A DNA stretch of 64,000 nt, taken from positions 1,110,001 to 1,174,000 of the forward strand of contig CANJKZ010001018.1 of NCBI GenBank assembly GCA_947471745.1. The letters are read 5' to 3'. Below are positions 11,401-20,299 of the stretch, piece by piece (position 1 is the stretch's first letter; each line of letters starts with the position of its first letter). Position numbers and translations under genes: made by a program. The notes under the pieces were generated by a model. The model ran no database searches. It was not told where the DNA came from and worked only from the letters and a program-made list of their open reading frames with translations. The stretch is from Closterium sp. Naga37s-1. Lineage: Eukaryota > Streptophyta > Zygnematophyceae > Desmidiales > Closteriaceae.

Positions 11401-14107
11401 TTCTTCCTCATCTCTCGTGCCTCAATCACACTTTCTTCCTCATCTCTCGTGCCTCAATCACACTTTCTTCCTCATCTCTCGTGCCTCAATCACACTTTCT
11501 TCCTCATCTCTCAGCTCTCTGTTGTGCTGAGTGGCCGCACACAAGAAGAGGCAGCAGTGCGAGTGTGTCGAGTTGCGCTGCACTTGTGGCCCTCACATTC
11601 TCTAACAAATGTTTTCCTTCCCACCCTCCACCTCGCTCTCTCACTCCCTCCCTCTTCCCCCTTGGTGTGACTGCCTGCACATGCAGAATAGCCAAGTCAC
11701 CGTCGTTCCTGCGCCTGCCATGCAGCCATGCGGGCACATATGCCGACGACTGCCTTGTGCAGCGAGTCACTCAGGTGAGCATGACTTATGTTACGAGTGC
11801 CACTGCCACAGACAGACACCCTCTCAGGTGGGAAATGACGGCTGTCTGCTCTGTTGATCACACGACTGCTGTCGCAAGCCACAGCTGCACCATCGTCGCT
11901 GTTGTGTGGCCTATCACCATCGCTTCTCACTTCTACTGCCACACCTTCCCCTCATTTTCCCATCCTGGCATTAGTGGCTTTAACCCTCCTTGAGGAGCTT
12001 TCGTCCCAAGGAGGGTTGAAGCCACCAAGGAGTGTTCCTTTGCTTCTCTTCTATTCATCCCTCCACCTTCGAGTTTATCCACTCTTTCCTATCGGGCCTT
12101 CCACGTCTGTATTGTTCTGCACCAATCCCTGCTGTGTCTCGTCTCCCCTTGAACCCAAGCCTCTTCCCCCCAGCCTTCTTGTCCTTCCCATCTTCCCCCT
12201 GGCCGCCTTTTCCCTGCACCCGTGCCCCTGCCCTCCTCTCCCTGTTCCTTTTCCCCTGCCCTCTCTCCCCTGTCCACGTGTAGCACAAGTGCTACATCGT
12301 GGCCACGTGCGATCGTGACCTCAAGCGCCGCATCCGCAAGGTGAGACCCTATGCACACAGACAGGCGGACGCTTCACACACACGCTGACACTCTGCTCTC
12401 ATGGCTTGCCAGCATTGTGTGCCTCATGGCTTGCCAGCATTGTGTGCCTCATGGCTTGCCAGCATTGTGTGCCTCATGGCTTGCCAGCATTGTGTGCCTC
12501 ATGGCTTGCCAGCATTGTGTGCCTCATGGCTTGCCAGCATTGTGTGCCTCATGGCTTGCCAGCATTGTGTGCCTCATGGCTTGCCAGCATTGTGTGCCTC
12601 ATGGCTTGCCAGCATCACCCAATGCATTCACTCAAACACTTGTCAGTAGAAAATATATTTATACATCTTTTTTTTTTAAGGAATTGTTGAAGGGAAGTAC
12701 CAGCATTACTTGCTGTTGAACGGAAGTACCAGCATCACTTGCTGTTGAACGGAAGTACCAGCATCACTTGCTGTTGAACGGAAGTACCAGCATCACTTGC
12801 TGTTGAACGGAAGTACCAGCATCACTTGCTGTTGAACGGAAGTACCAGCATCACTTGCTCTGATGCCTTTCCGTTATGCAAGCACACGAATGCCTATCAT
12901 TCGTCTCAGCAATCCTTCCACTGACCTATTGCTCGTGCATTGCCTATCCATCCTCCCACCTCCCCCTCCCCCTTCCTCCTCTCCTCTCCCCAGGTGTCAG
13001 GCATGGCTGCAATGTGCACAGCTCAACACTCCATTTGAGCCGATTCTTTTAGCCTTCTCTAATAATATGATCCCCCTCTCCGCTCTGGAAAAAGAAGAGT
13101 TTTGAGACGTCTCAAAATAATATGATCCCCCTCTCCGCTCCCAGCTGCCAGGTGTGCCCATCATGTGCATTACATGTGCATTGGCTGGTCTGTTTTCCGC
13201 TCTTCCTCCCTTTTGTCCCCCGCCTATCAGGTGCCAGGAGTGCCCATAATGTACATAACGCAGCGCAAGCAAGTATTCCATCAAGCCAGTATTCTAGGCA
13301 TCTCGAACACACCATTCCCTCCCCTCCCCCACCCCCCCTTCCCCCTCCGCCCCTTCTCCTCGCAGGTGCCCGGAGTGCCCATCATGTACATAACGCAGCG
13401 CAAGTACTCCATCGAGCGCATGCCTGAGGCCACCATTGGCGGAGGTACCATTGCCTCACACCCTTCCACGCCCTCCCACGCCCGCCCAGCCCCTCCTACG
13501 CTCTCCCACACCCTTCGCAACCTACGACCTCCCACACCCTCTCTCGCCCTCCCTCGCCCCCCCACGCCCCCCCTCGCCCTCCCTCGCCCCCCCACGCCCC
13601 CTCTCGCCCTCCCTCGCCCCCCCCCTCGCCCTCCCTCGCCCTCCCTCGCCCCCCCACGCCCCCCCTCGCCCCCTCTCGCCCCCCCACGCCCCCCCACGCC
13701 CCCCCTCGCCCCCCCACGCCCCCCCTCGCCCCCCCTCGCCCCCCCTCGCCCCCCCTCGCCCCCCCTCGCCCTCTCTCGCCACCCCTCGCCCTCTCTCGCC
13801 ACCCCTCGCCCTCCCTCGGCACCCCGCCTCCCACAGCCTCCCACGCCCTCCCATGCCTTTGCTGTGCCTCTTTCCTTCTCACAGACACTTGCATGTTGCT
13901 CGTCTCCCCTCTGCTCCATGTGATCCGAACTCAACACCCTTCTGTCCATCCCACTTCCATCCATCCCACTTCCATCCGTCCCCCTTCCACCCACCCCCTG
14001 CATTCATCCCCCCTTCCACCCATCCCTTTTCATTCATCCCCCCTTTCACCCATCTCCCTTCCCTCCACAACCCACACCCCAATGCATGCGCAGCTCCTCG
14101 CATGTAG
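2475..14107 (+). CDS. FCF1: FCF1/Utp24 rRNA-processing PIN endonuclease, complete
   Basis: PIN-domain endonuclease of the nucleolar SSU processome; Fcf1/Utp24 cuts pre-rRNA at sites A1 and A2 on the way to 18S rRNA. Nine exons: 2475-2545, 3028-3093, 4010-4115, 4955-4997, 5342-5414, 11687-11774, 12284-12340, 13366-13444 and 14094-14107. All joins are GT-AG and the phases fit, giving 198 aa plus TAG, the usual length. The protein starts [15 protein letters not shown], runs through [75 protein letters not shown] and [15 protein letters not shown], and ends EATIGGAPRM. Asp70 and Asp140 line up with the catalytic Asp68 and Asp138 that I recall for yeast Utp24; Glu107 and Asp159 are the other acidic PIN positions. 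About 95% of the gene is intron, much of it tandem repeat. Exons 3, 5 and 8 have tandem partial copies beside them. I see no break in the coding sequence. Confidence 0.95.
2946..2960. other. Junction palindrome TTTGAGTCGACTCAA in FCF1 intron 1
   Basis: This palindrome lies between two imperfect direct repeats of about 35 bases: 'gcacatgcgagtgtgtgcga' (from about 2910) and 'gcacatgcgtgtgtgcttgc' (from about 2980). It is one of six such junction palindromes in the window. Confidence 0.7.
3300..3526. repeat. 13-bp minisatellite in FCF1 intron 2
   Basis: About 17 near-perfect copies of CTTGCTTCCTCCT. The plus strand is pure pyrimidine apart from one G per unit, so all frames read as low-complexity SSC/LLP peptides with no coding value. 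Confidence 0.95.
3571..3796. repeat. 26-bp minisatellite in FCF1 intron 2
   Basis: About eight copies of a 26-bp unit containing GCGTGCCATATGGCATCTGA. The core GCCATATGGC is itself a palindrome with an NdeI-like centre. Related 'gtgcatgtggcatg' units run on to about 4000, close to the exon 3 acceptor at 4008-4009. Confidence 0.95.
4102..4201 (+). repeat. 34-bp triplication across the FCF1 exon 3 donor site
   Basis: The last bases of exon 3 (CATCTCCAACAAG) plus the donor GTCTGA and following intron are present three times at a 34-bp step (4103, 4137, 4171). The first copy is taken as the real exon end because it is the only one joined to the coding sequence upstream in frame. Confidence 0.9.
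4213..4491. repeat. 30-bp minisatellite in FCF1 intron 3
   Basis: About nine copies of a 30-bp unit beginning CACGTTCCCTTTTTCACTCC; the last ones have CCCC for CCCT. It is intronic, and its length divisible by three explains the long false reading frames on both strands. Confidence 0.95.
5386..6361 (+). repeat. 29/33-bp array across the FCF1 exon 5 donor site
   Basis: The last 25 or so coding bases of exon 5 (GGTCAGATGTACCGAGTGGC and on to CTCAG) and the donor GTGGGT are amplified about 33 times. Units are 29 bp, or 33 bp where GTGG is doubled; a few carry single-base indels. Each unit encodes the exon's own QMYRVALR and ends in CTCAG|GTGGGT, so the array is a series of exon ends with splice donors. 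Exon 5 is taken to end at the first donor (5414), which joins exon 6 in the correct phase to give VALRIAK. Confidence 0.95.
6363..6646. repeat. 11-bp minisatellite in FCF1 intron 5
   Basis: About 26 copies of CTCCCTCCTGC directly after the donor array. The plus strand is almost pure pyrimidine, and the minus strand carries G-runs that could form quadruplexes. Confidence 0.95.
6697..11511. repeat. 4.8-kb array of a 32-bp unit in FCF1 intron 5
   Basis: About 150 copies of a 32-bp unit that includes CATCTCTCGTGCCTCAATCA, almost all identical; a few scattered copies differ by a base or a small indel. The unit has no stop in any forward frame and 32 is not a multiple of three, so the three plus frames stay open for over 2000 codons. 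These are artefacts of the repeat, not genes. The high identity implies recent expansion or homogenisation. Confidence 0.97.
11974..12025. other. Intronic hairpin (19-bp inverted repeat)
   Basis: In FCF1 intron 6, arms at 11974-11992 and 12007-12025 (GTGGCTTTAACCCTCCTTG and CAAGGAGGGTTGAAGCCAC) pair over 19 bases with one G-U pair and a 14-base loop. It could be a small fold-back element or an RNA structure. No function can be assigned. Confidence 0.7.
12398..12617. repeat. 25-bp minisatellite in FCF1 intron 7
   Basis: Eight to nine copies of a 25-bp unit beginning ATGGCTTGCCAGCATTGTGT. Confidence 0.95.
12690..12858. repeat. 29-bp minisatellite in FCF1 intron 7
   Basis: About six copies of a 29-bp unit containing GAACGGAAGTACCAGCATCA. 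It follows the 25-bp array after a short AT-rich gap. Confidence 0.95.
13100..13117. other. Junction palindrome TTTTGAGACGTCTCAAAA in FCF1 intron 7
   Basis: This 18-base perfect palindrome lies between two direct copies of AATATGATCCCCCTCTCCGC (about 13063 and 13119). It differs from the other form only by GACGTC in place of GTCGAC at the centre. Confidence 0.8.
13143..13365 (+). repeat. Pseudo-exon copies of FCF1 exon 8
   Basis: Two copies of the exon 8 start precede the real one. At about 13144 an acceptor CAG is followed by codons for LPGVPIMCI. At about 13231 an acceptor CAG is followed by codons for [13 protein letters not shown], after which a 4-base repeat (caag) shifts the frame and the sequence decays. 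A weaker, fourth resemblance follows the acceptor CCCCAG near 12994. The copy at 13366 alone reads on to [12 protein letters not shown] and keeps phase with the last exon. Confidence 0.8.
13480..13850. repeat. C-rich array in FCF1 intron 8
   Basis: Irregular tandem units of CGCCCTCCCTCGCCCCCCCA type. The minus strand is dense in runs of four or more G, so it has strong G-quadruplex potential. Long proline-rich reading frames here are composition artefacts. Confidence 0.85.
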
Positions 14108-15180
14108 GTCTGCATGCGCCATGTGCCATCTGTTATGTCCCCACCTTCTGGCCATCATTACGCAGCAGGGACGGAGGCCGCAGCAGCATCAGTGAACGCA
14201 CCCTTTCCTTGACTTGCCTGAAGGCATTTACTGAGACCTTGTGCTCTTGGCGGCGGCAAATAGTCAGGGGCAGTGAGTGCTCGATGTTTGAGATTCTTCG
14301 ACACAACTGTATATATAAAGTTGTGCCTAATTCCGTGCTACCCCGGATCTAAGCGCACCTGCGCTGAAAATATGCAGCAGGTTCTTACTTACTAGTACCG
14401 TAATTTCCCGTATATACTAGGACCCTCCTGTTTATAGGTCAACCATTTGGAAACAGAAGAGGTTCTATCAGGCATACTGGATGTATGCAGAGTTGAATGG
14501 GTTTCAAAGATATAAAAAAACGGAGAACTGTCTAAAATAATCACAAATCGTCATGACGGAAGCAAAACTGTAAGAAAATGTTTCTTGGGGCAGAGGTTCG
14601 TGCTGCTGGCCAAAGTGGATGGAGCACGCCGATCCCTTTTTTGGTGGCGACGCGAGGTGTCACGTGTATGCGCGGCGTGGAGATGAAGCAATTGTTGCCT
14701 GCACGAATCCTACTGCGAGTCCCTCCCACCGCTGCACTCAAGCCGGTCGACAACATACTTTCTCTGATGGTCACCTTGTGGGCACAATAAATACTCTGTG
14801 TTGGACTTTGGCTGACTGGGACGTGAGCGACCTCAATTGACCCTAAACCTCCATCTCACGCTCGTCATTTACATGCCCCATGACCTCCTCGCCCCCACCT
14901 ATGGCTCTATGGTACCCGGCTTGTTAAATTTTGCAACCTCTCTACCAACACCTTCCAGTATCTCAACTTGAGCGTCGAGATGACTCCTTGGTCTAGCTGT
15001 TAAACACGTTTCCAACGTCCACATGCTTCATTCCATGTACTGTATGGCCCCGATATAAGCGCATATTTACTTAAAATGCATGCGCTTGTATCTGGAGCAA
15101 TGCGCTTCTGGTCGATCCTCGATTATAAGAACACCCCCTAAAAAATACGATTCATTATTAGCGCGAGTTAATTTTAAATT
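14108..15180. other. FCF1 3' flank, no gene recognised
   Basis: About 1.07 kb without a gene I can support. Two short similar motifs, 'ccccggatctaagcgc' (about 14342) and 'ccccgatataagcgc' (about 15047), could be decayed ends of a DNA transposon, but I cannot pair them with confidence. A run at 14513-14520 is A-rich. The small open frames at about 14.6 kb match nothing I know. Confidence 0.4.
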
Positions 15181-16200
15181 TGAACGAGGCCACTCACACA
15201 AGTCGGTGAGCAAGTAGGTCAGCCACCTCCTACGCAGCCATAGCCCCGGCGTACACCTTGGCCTCACAGCTGGAGCTCAGCACAGAAGACGAGCGAGTGG
15301 ACCTCCACGAAACAGAGCCAGTATCGAGATTAAAAGTGTAACCCTATGTCGACTGCTGAGTCGCCTGGTCGTCAGCCCAAGAAGTGTATGAGTGCCCTGC
15401 GAGCACAACTCGACCCCGTCCCCCAAGCACAAGCCCCATGCCTGATGTACAGGCCAAGTAGCGCAGCACCTTCGTAGCAGCCCACCAGTGCTCAGGGTGG
15501 TGTCTCCCCGGCGCAACGTAGCGCTCCAGGATGCTGAGAGGGCACGCAAGGTCAGGCAGAGTCCTAATTATCAGGTACATGAGGCAACCCACAAGCTCTG
15601 GTTACAAACCACTTGGCTCTACGGACTCGTCTGAAGGTGGAGCTGAGAGCGAGTGGCTCGTAGGCAGAGGAATGGGCTGTGGCGAGGAGAATTGAAAGCG
15701 GAAGCGCTGAAGGGCTTGCTGCACGATGCGTGACTTAGTCAGAGTGATGGTGCGCGCTGCTCTGTCCCAGGTGATCTGCAAGCCAAGATAGCTCCACAAC
15801 TCACCCAGGTCAGTGCAAGTGTGTCTTTTCTGCAGAGTCTGCTATAGTCTTGCCTTCAGGAGACATATTGATGCAGAATTTGTAATAGATGTTGTCATGT
15901 GTATTTCAATAGAGAGTTGCTCTAGGAAGAACAAGAACTTGATAGGCCTTTTAATCCAACCATGCTCTCATACCATGTTGATATAACCAAGGAATTGATG
16001 TGGTTAGATAATGCTAGCCAAGTAGAAAGGCAGCGAAAGTCTTTAAGTGACCTTGTTCATAAATATGTTGAAAGGAAACAAGAAATCTAAGACAACATTA
16101 CAAGGGGTTTATATAGGATTCCTAGCTAGCTATGTACTCTGAGGGGTACATTCCCTTATAAATTGTTTTGCAGACATCGCTACAGTTGCAATGACTATTG
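15180..16200 (-). mobile_element. Copia (LTR) fossil, fragment
   Basis: Minus-strand remnant. 15180-15840 matches the reverse transcriptase/RNase H end of the element at 42,992-48,384 (LTKSRIVQQALQRF; CPLSILERYVAPGRHHPEHW). Next to it, about 15850-16200 reads on the minus strand as an LTR end, a primer-binding site of TGGTATGAGAGC type and the start of a gag-like region; its LTR shares 'aagggaatgtacccct' with the element at 49,003-55,842. It therefore looks like two Copia pieces brought together, or one much-shortened element. Broken, with many breaks, and old. Confidence 0.75.
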
Positions 16201-16736
16201 CGATCCTTTATGGTTACCATGTTGCAATGTGTAGCCTTCGATTACGGTTGCGGGATAGTCAGCAGTCATCCACACCTTCCTGTTTGTACGGTACCAAACG
16301 AAGTCTTGCACATTAAAGTCACGCTTGAAGGAGCGTGGTCGACTTTCCAATGACGATAGGCCTCCTGAAGTCGGACCCGTCGGCGTTCACACAAAGCGCA
16401 AGGGTGAAGCGCTCTTTGTCCAACTTTCTACCTGACACAGGCTCAGTGGCGTATTAAACATGTCTCGTCCAAGTTATGAACGTCCTCTGCATCATAGCCT
16501 TGAAGAAGGAAAAGAAGCTTCTCCCACGCTATGGCAATGGACTCTTTGTTGGAGTTTATAGCTTCCTTTTTCCGTATGTAGGATGACATGCCCATGCACG
16601 CCAAAGCTCTACACAGCCACCCCTCGCTACACGACAATTCTTTGAGCTTTTGCATGCGCCTTACTAGTTCGCGCGCTGTTCCTTGAAGGATTGGGAAAGA
16701 TATCGGCAGGTTGGCGGCATTTTGCTTAATAGCCCG
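16200..16736 (-). mobile_element. pogo/Tigger-type DNA transposon remnant (transposase fragment)
   Basis: On the minus strand the sequence reads as a CENP-B-like helix-turn-helix followed by the start of a DDE domain: KELSCSEGWLCRALACMGMS, then DAEDVHNLDETCLIRH with the first catalytic Asp of the NxDET motif, then further on GRKLDKERFTLALCVNADGS, FRRPIVIGKS and a stretch like DFVWYRTNRKVWMTADYP. This order is that of pogo/Tigger transposases. The frame is interrupted at least twice between these blocks, and the C-terminal part with the last acidic residues is not seen, so it is dead. It ends where the TPR-gene copy begins (16,737), suggesting that it marks the edge of that copy. Confidence 0.75.
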
Positions 16737-17094
16737 TTCATGCGTTGGATCCGGCAGCAAACACGGCAGAAGATCCGTCAGCGTCTGTTGTGGCAGAAGT
16801 TCCGCTAGAATCGCCGGTCGGTGGTTTTTTCCTGGGAAGTGAGGAGACCTGTTTGCCGACTCCCGCCGGTTCTCGTGAGTGGGATGCGAAGGAGGCATCG
16901 CGGATTGATGCCGCCGTCAACAACGGATGGCTAGATGTCGATAACAGCAGCAGCGGAAGCAGTGACGGCTGAGGCGGCGGCGGCAACAGAAGCAGCGAGG
17001 CGATGTGGCGCGGCGCGTGGGCGAGCGAAAGATGGCGTTAATCGTGGAAGGACATGACCAGTTGGAAGGCGAGCGGTTTGAAGAGGCCGTCGCC

Positions 17095-17300
17095 ACATAC
17101 GATGAGGTTAGCGGCGAGATGTGACGAGGTGCTAGACAAGATGAAACGAGGTGCGCTAACGAAGTGCGAGCCCAAATGTAACGAGGTGAGAGGCAAGGCG
17201 AGACGAGGTGCAAGCCTAGCTGTAACAAGGTGCGTGGCAATTTTCACGAGATAAGGTACGAGATGTAATGAGATGCGAGATGTAACGAGGCGAGAGGCCA
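17095..17300 (+). repeat. Donor-spanning array in the TPR pseudogene copy
   Basis: From the exon end ACATACGATGAG and donor GTTAGC, units of about 20-25 bases of the form (A)ACGAGGTG...GAGATGT repeat about eight times, more diverged than the same array in the intact gene at 59,955. The array was therefore either present before the duplication or arose twice. Confidence 0.75.
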
Positions 17301-17559
17301 GATGTACCAAGGTGCAGCAAGAAAGGATGTCCAGCTCCCCCCAGCCCTAAAAGAGGATGTTTTTTTGTTTTCCCCCGTTCCATAACGCCGATCCCTTAAC
17401 GTCTCCTTCCTCCACTGCTCGCTCCCGCCCCCTTCGCTTTCCCCACATGTGGAGACGCTGCTGCGGCGGATACACCAGCAGCTGTTGCACCGGCGCGGCG
17501 TGGCGTGGCGAAGCACGAGCTGGCTGTAGTGGACTTTGAGCAGGTGAGCGCGCCTGGTG

Positions 17560-17705
17560 TGAACGTGTCATGCGAAGAGTGTCGTATGAAACGGGTCGTG
17601 TGAAGCGTGTTGTAAGAACGTGTCGTGAGAAGCGTGTCATGAGAAGCGTGTTGTGAGAAGCGTGTCGTGAGAAGCATGTCATGAGAAGCGTGTCGTGTGA
17701 AGCAT
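17560..17705. repeat. Short tandem repeat in TPR pseudogene intron
   Basis: About eight units of GTGTCGTGAGAAGC type (about 16-17 bp) between the exon 2 and exon 3 copies. Confidence 0.8.
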
Positions 17706-18061
17706 GTCGCGCGCTTCTTTGGCCCTTTGCATGCGCGCTCTCACACCCCTCTTCCCCCACAGGCACTGAGCGCCAACTCTGGCAGCGCAGAGTTGTGGAA
17801 GGAGGTGATTCTCCAGGCAGCCAATATCTTGTCACAAAATATGCTTCTCTGGCCTCGCCTCCCCCGCAGGCACTGAGCGCCAATCCCAACAGTGTGGAGC
17901 AGTGGATGGAAGTGGGGGCAGAGCGGGAGGCGCTGGGGCGGCATGAGACGACGTTCGAGGCATTCACTCGTGCAATAAAGCTGCTGCTGGGCGATGCAGA
18001 GGCGCTCAAGAGACGAGGTGCGTGGAATGGGGAGAGGGGAGGTATGGATAGCAGGATAAGG

Positions 18062-18302
18062 TTTGAGTCGACTCAAAGAGCAGCACGAGAGGGCGTTCGA
18101 GGCGTTCAGTCGTGCAGTAGAGCTGTTGCCGGGTGATGCAGACACACTCAAGCGACGAGGTGCGTGGGATGGGAGGGGAGAGGGGAGGCACGGATAGCAG
18201 GATGAGTTATGAGTCGACTCAAGGGTAGCACGAGAGTGCGTTCGAGGCATTCAGCCGCGCCCTGGCGCTACAACCTGGCAGTGCAGAGGCGCTCAAACGA
18301 CG
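18062..18302 (+). repeat. Two extra copies of TPR exon 3 end, each joined by a GAGTCGACTC palindrome
   Basis: After the exon 3 copy ending at 18021 (CTCAAGAGACGAG|GTGCGT), sequence jumps back twice to the middle of the exon ('agcacgagagggcgttcga' at 18084 and 'agcacgagagtgcgttcg' at 18229). Each run ends in CTCAA(G/A)CGACGAG|GTGCGTGG. Each jump carries a palindrome: TTTGAGTCGACTCAAA at 18062-18077 and GAGTCGACTCAA at 18211-18222. Each duplicated unit thus starts with the palindrome and ends with a splice donor. Confidence 0.85.
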
Positions 18303-18472
18303 AGGTGCGTGGGAGAGGGGGGAGGAGAGGCACGATGCTTGAGCAAGTAGTGCATGCATTGTGGTGTGGCTTAGTCTGGTGTGGTGTGGTGTGTGTGCTC
18401 TGAAAGAACGTGCATTGGTCTTGCCGCTGCCGACTTTTGCGCCTCCCCATCACAACTCGCACTGCTCCTTCG

Positions 18473-19910
18473 TGTTGGTGCGACTCCATGGTTTGCACTC
18501 GGCTTATTGTCCTTGTGCGTGCATGCGTGTGTGCATGGAATGGTATAAGGGCATGAGGTAATATATATTTCATGCATATAATAGTATGTGAATGATGCGT
18601 CATGATGTTGAATGTGTGTGCCGAGGAATAGCAAGAGGTAATATATATTTCATGCTTATAATAGTATGTGAATGATGAGTCATGATGTTGAATGTGTGTG
18701 CCGAGTCAATGGCGCGTTATCACTATTTGCGTATCACGTTGTCGTTTGCGTGCGTTTTTCTATTTTGTCGTGTGTCGATCGCTCGGCGTGTCACAGGTGT
18801 GAGCAGCACAATTTCAAAAACTTGAGGATGAGTTTATGGTGAAGAATCAGAGCTTTGGTTTCAAGACTCAAGTGATTTCGAAGCTCGCCAAAAGGGCAAA
18901 CTTCAAGATAGTGAGAATAGTTGCATTACAATGTGTAGTGTAATATTTCTCTTGGTGTAGACCCTTGTGGAGGATACTTTCAAGACCCTTCATGGTTGGG
19001 AACCGTGTGGCACTGTTCCACATCACTGTACCTTGGCTTTTGGGGTTGTAGAGGCTGGAATCCATTCCTAACTCGTAACTCCTCCTAATTTGTGTTCTAA
19101 GACTATAGTGGTTGCGACAGTGCCGTTCATTTAAACCAGCGTTGCGTTGTCAATACTTGATGGATTTGTGCGATTGAAGTAACATATTTTGGCAATGTGA
19201 TTACGCTTCAGATCCAATTTATAGCATGTCATTTGAAGCTATGACCAGAACGCTATACACGTTTGAAGTCGCTGTGCAGAAATCCGTCTGTGCACAATTT
19301 CTTTTGTTTTAGGCATATTTGAGGCTATTGTGACTATAACAAGTGGTATCAGAGCCCTTTGGAGCAATTTTGGAAATGGATGGACCTGAGGAAAGAAGTG
19401 GCAGAGGTTCTGGTGGTAGTGGTGAAGCCCAAGCTCAAGGCCAACCTCGTGGTCCTGCCATGTCTCCCATGCAATCAAGTGTTGGCCCACCTAGGGATGA
19501 GCCTAGGGTGTTTGGGCTTGACAAGTTCAACGGTGACAACTTTGCTGAGTGGTCCTTCAAAATGGAGATTATGTTTGATCACTATGACCTGCTGGAGGTG
19601 ATGGAAGGAACGGAGACGCGACTCGAGAACGACCCGGAGAATAGCCCGTGGGTGCAGAAGAGCGCACAAGGCTACCCTACTTGGGCAAGCGTTGGGGAGC
19701 AGTCAAATCTGTTACATCAAGCCTTTTCAGCGAGAACCAGAGAAGGGACCCAAGGCATGGGCTGCTCTCAAGGGTGTACATGCTACTGCAACAGCGGCGG
19801 TAGCGGTGGTGTTTGAGCAGCAAATGGTGGCACCTTGGATTGAAGAACATGAAGCGGTTGAAGAAGATTTCGTGCACAGGTGTAGGGGGCACAGCTGGTG
19901 TAGAGGTTTG
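18473..19910 (+). mobile_element. Copia (LTR) fossil, 5' LTR and gag part
   Basis: Same family as the element at 23,523-28,538, here on the plus strand. The LTR spans about 18473-19341 (TGTTGGTGC...GACTATAACA) and contains a tandem doubling of about 90 bases. The primer-binding site GTGGTATCAGAGC follows, then a gag region (DEPRVFGLDKFNGDNFAEWS; HYDLLEVMEGTE). No pol part or second LTR is seen; the sequence up to 20152 is not recognised. It lies inside the TPR pseudogene, whose intron sequence matches the intact gene up to 18472. Broken and moderately old. Confidence 0.8.
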
Positions 19911-20299
19911 CGGGAGTTTATCTGCGCAGGGTTGCATCTGACCCTGTGCACCCTCGAATGCACAATTGAATTAGAAATTCAATGTGCGCGGATTTCGACC
20001 AATGTGAGCACAAGGAATTTTGACCAATCAATTTGTGGTGAAGATTACCCGCCAGGAGAAATTGAACCAGCAACAGAAAAAGAACATGCTACACGTCTTT
20101 GTAATGCATGTACAACCTAGGCAACTTTTGGTTAGGTGAAAATACATGGGCCTGCTGGGGGAGACCGACCAGGTTAAGAGAGGGACCTCCTGCTCTCACT
20201 CCAGCTTGGACAGTATGTACTCTGCCTGATCTGCTCTACTCTTCTCTGCTATTTGCTTCTCTGTCTCGATCCCCACGCCCTCCCTTGCTGCCTCCCTCC

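Noticed and set aside
6697-11511. Possible CRISPR-like array
   Set aside because: Units are contiguous with no unique spacers, inside a eukaryotic intron.
5274-11993. Plus-strand open frames of about 2239, 2125 and 2055 codons
   Set aside because: They are three frames of the donor array, 11-bp array and 32-bp satellite in FCF1 intron 5; the real exons are short islands inside them.
13165-14107. Proline/arginine-rich frames on both strands near FCF1 exon 8
   Set aside because: The C-rich intron 8 array explains them; only the exon 8 stretch is coding.
14578-14840. Small plus-strand frames after FCF1
   Set aside because: No family resemblance; probably chance frames in old transposon-derived sequence.
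17560-17705. Coding potential of the GTGTCGTGAGAAGC repeat
   Set aside because: Short tandem repeat within an intron of the pseudogene copy.
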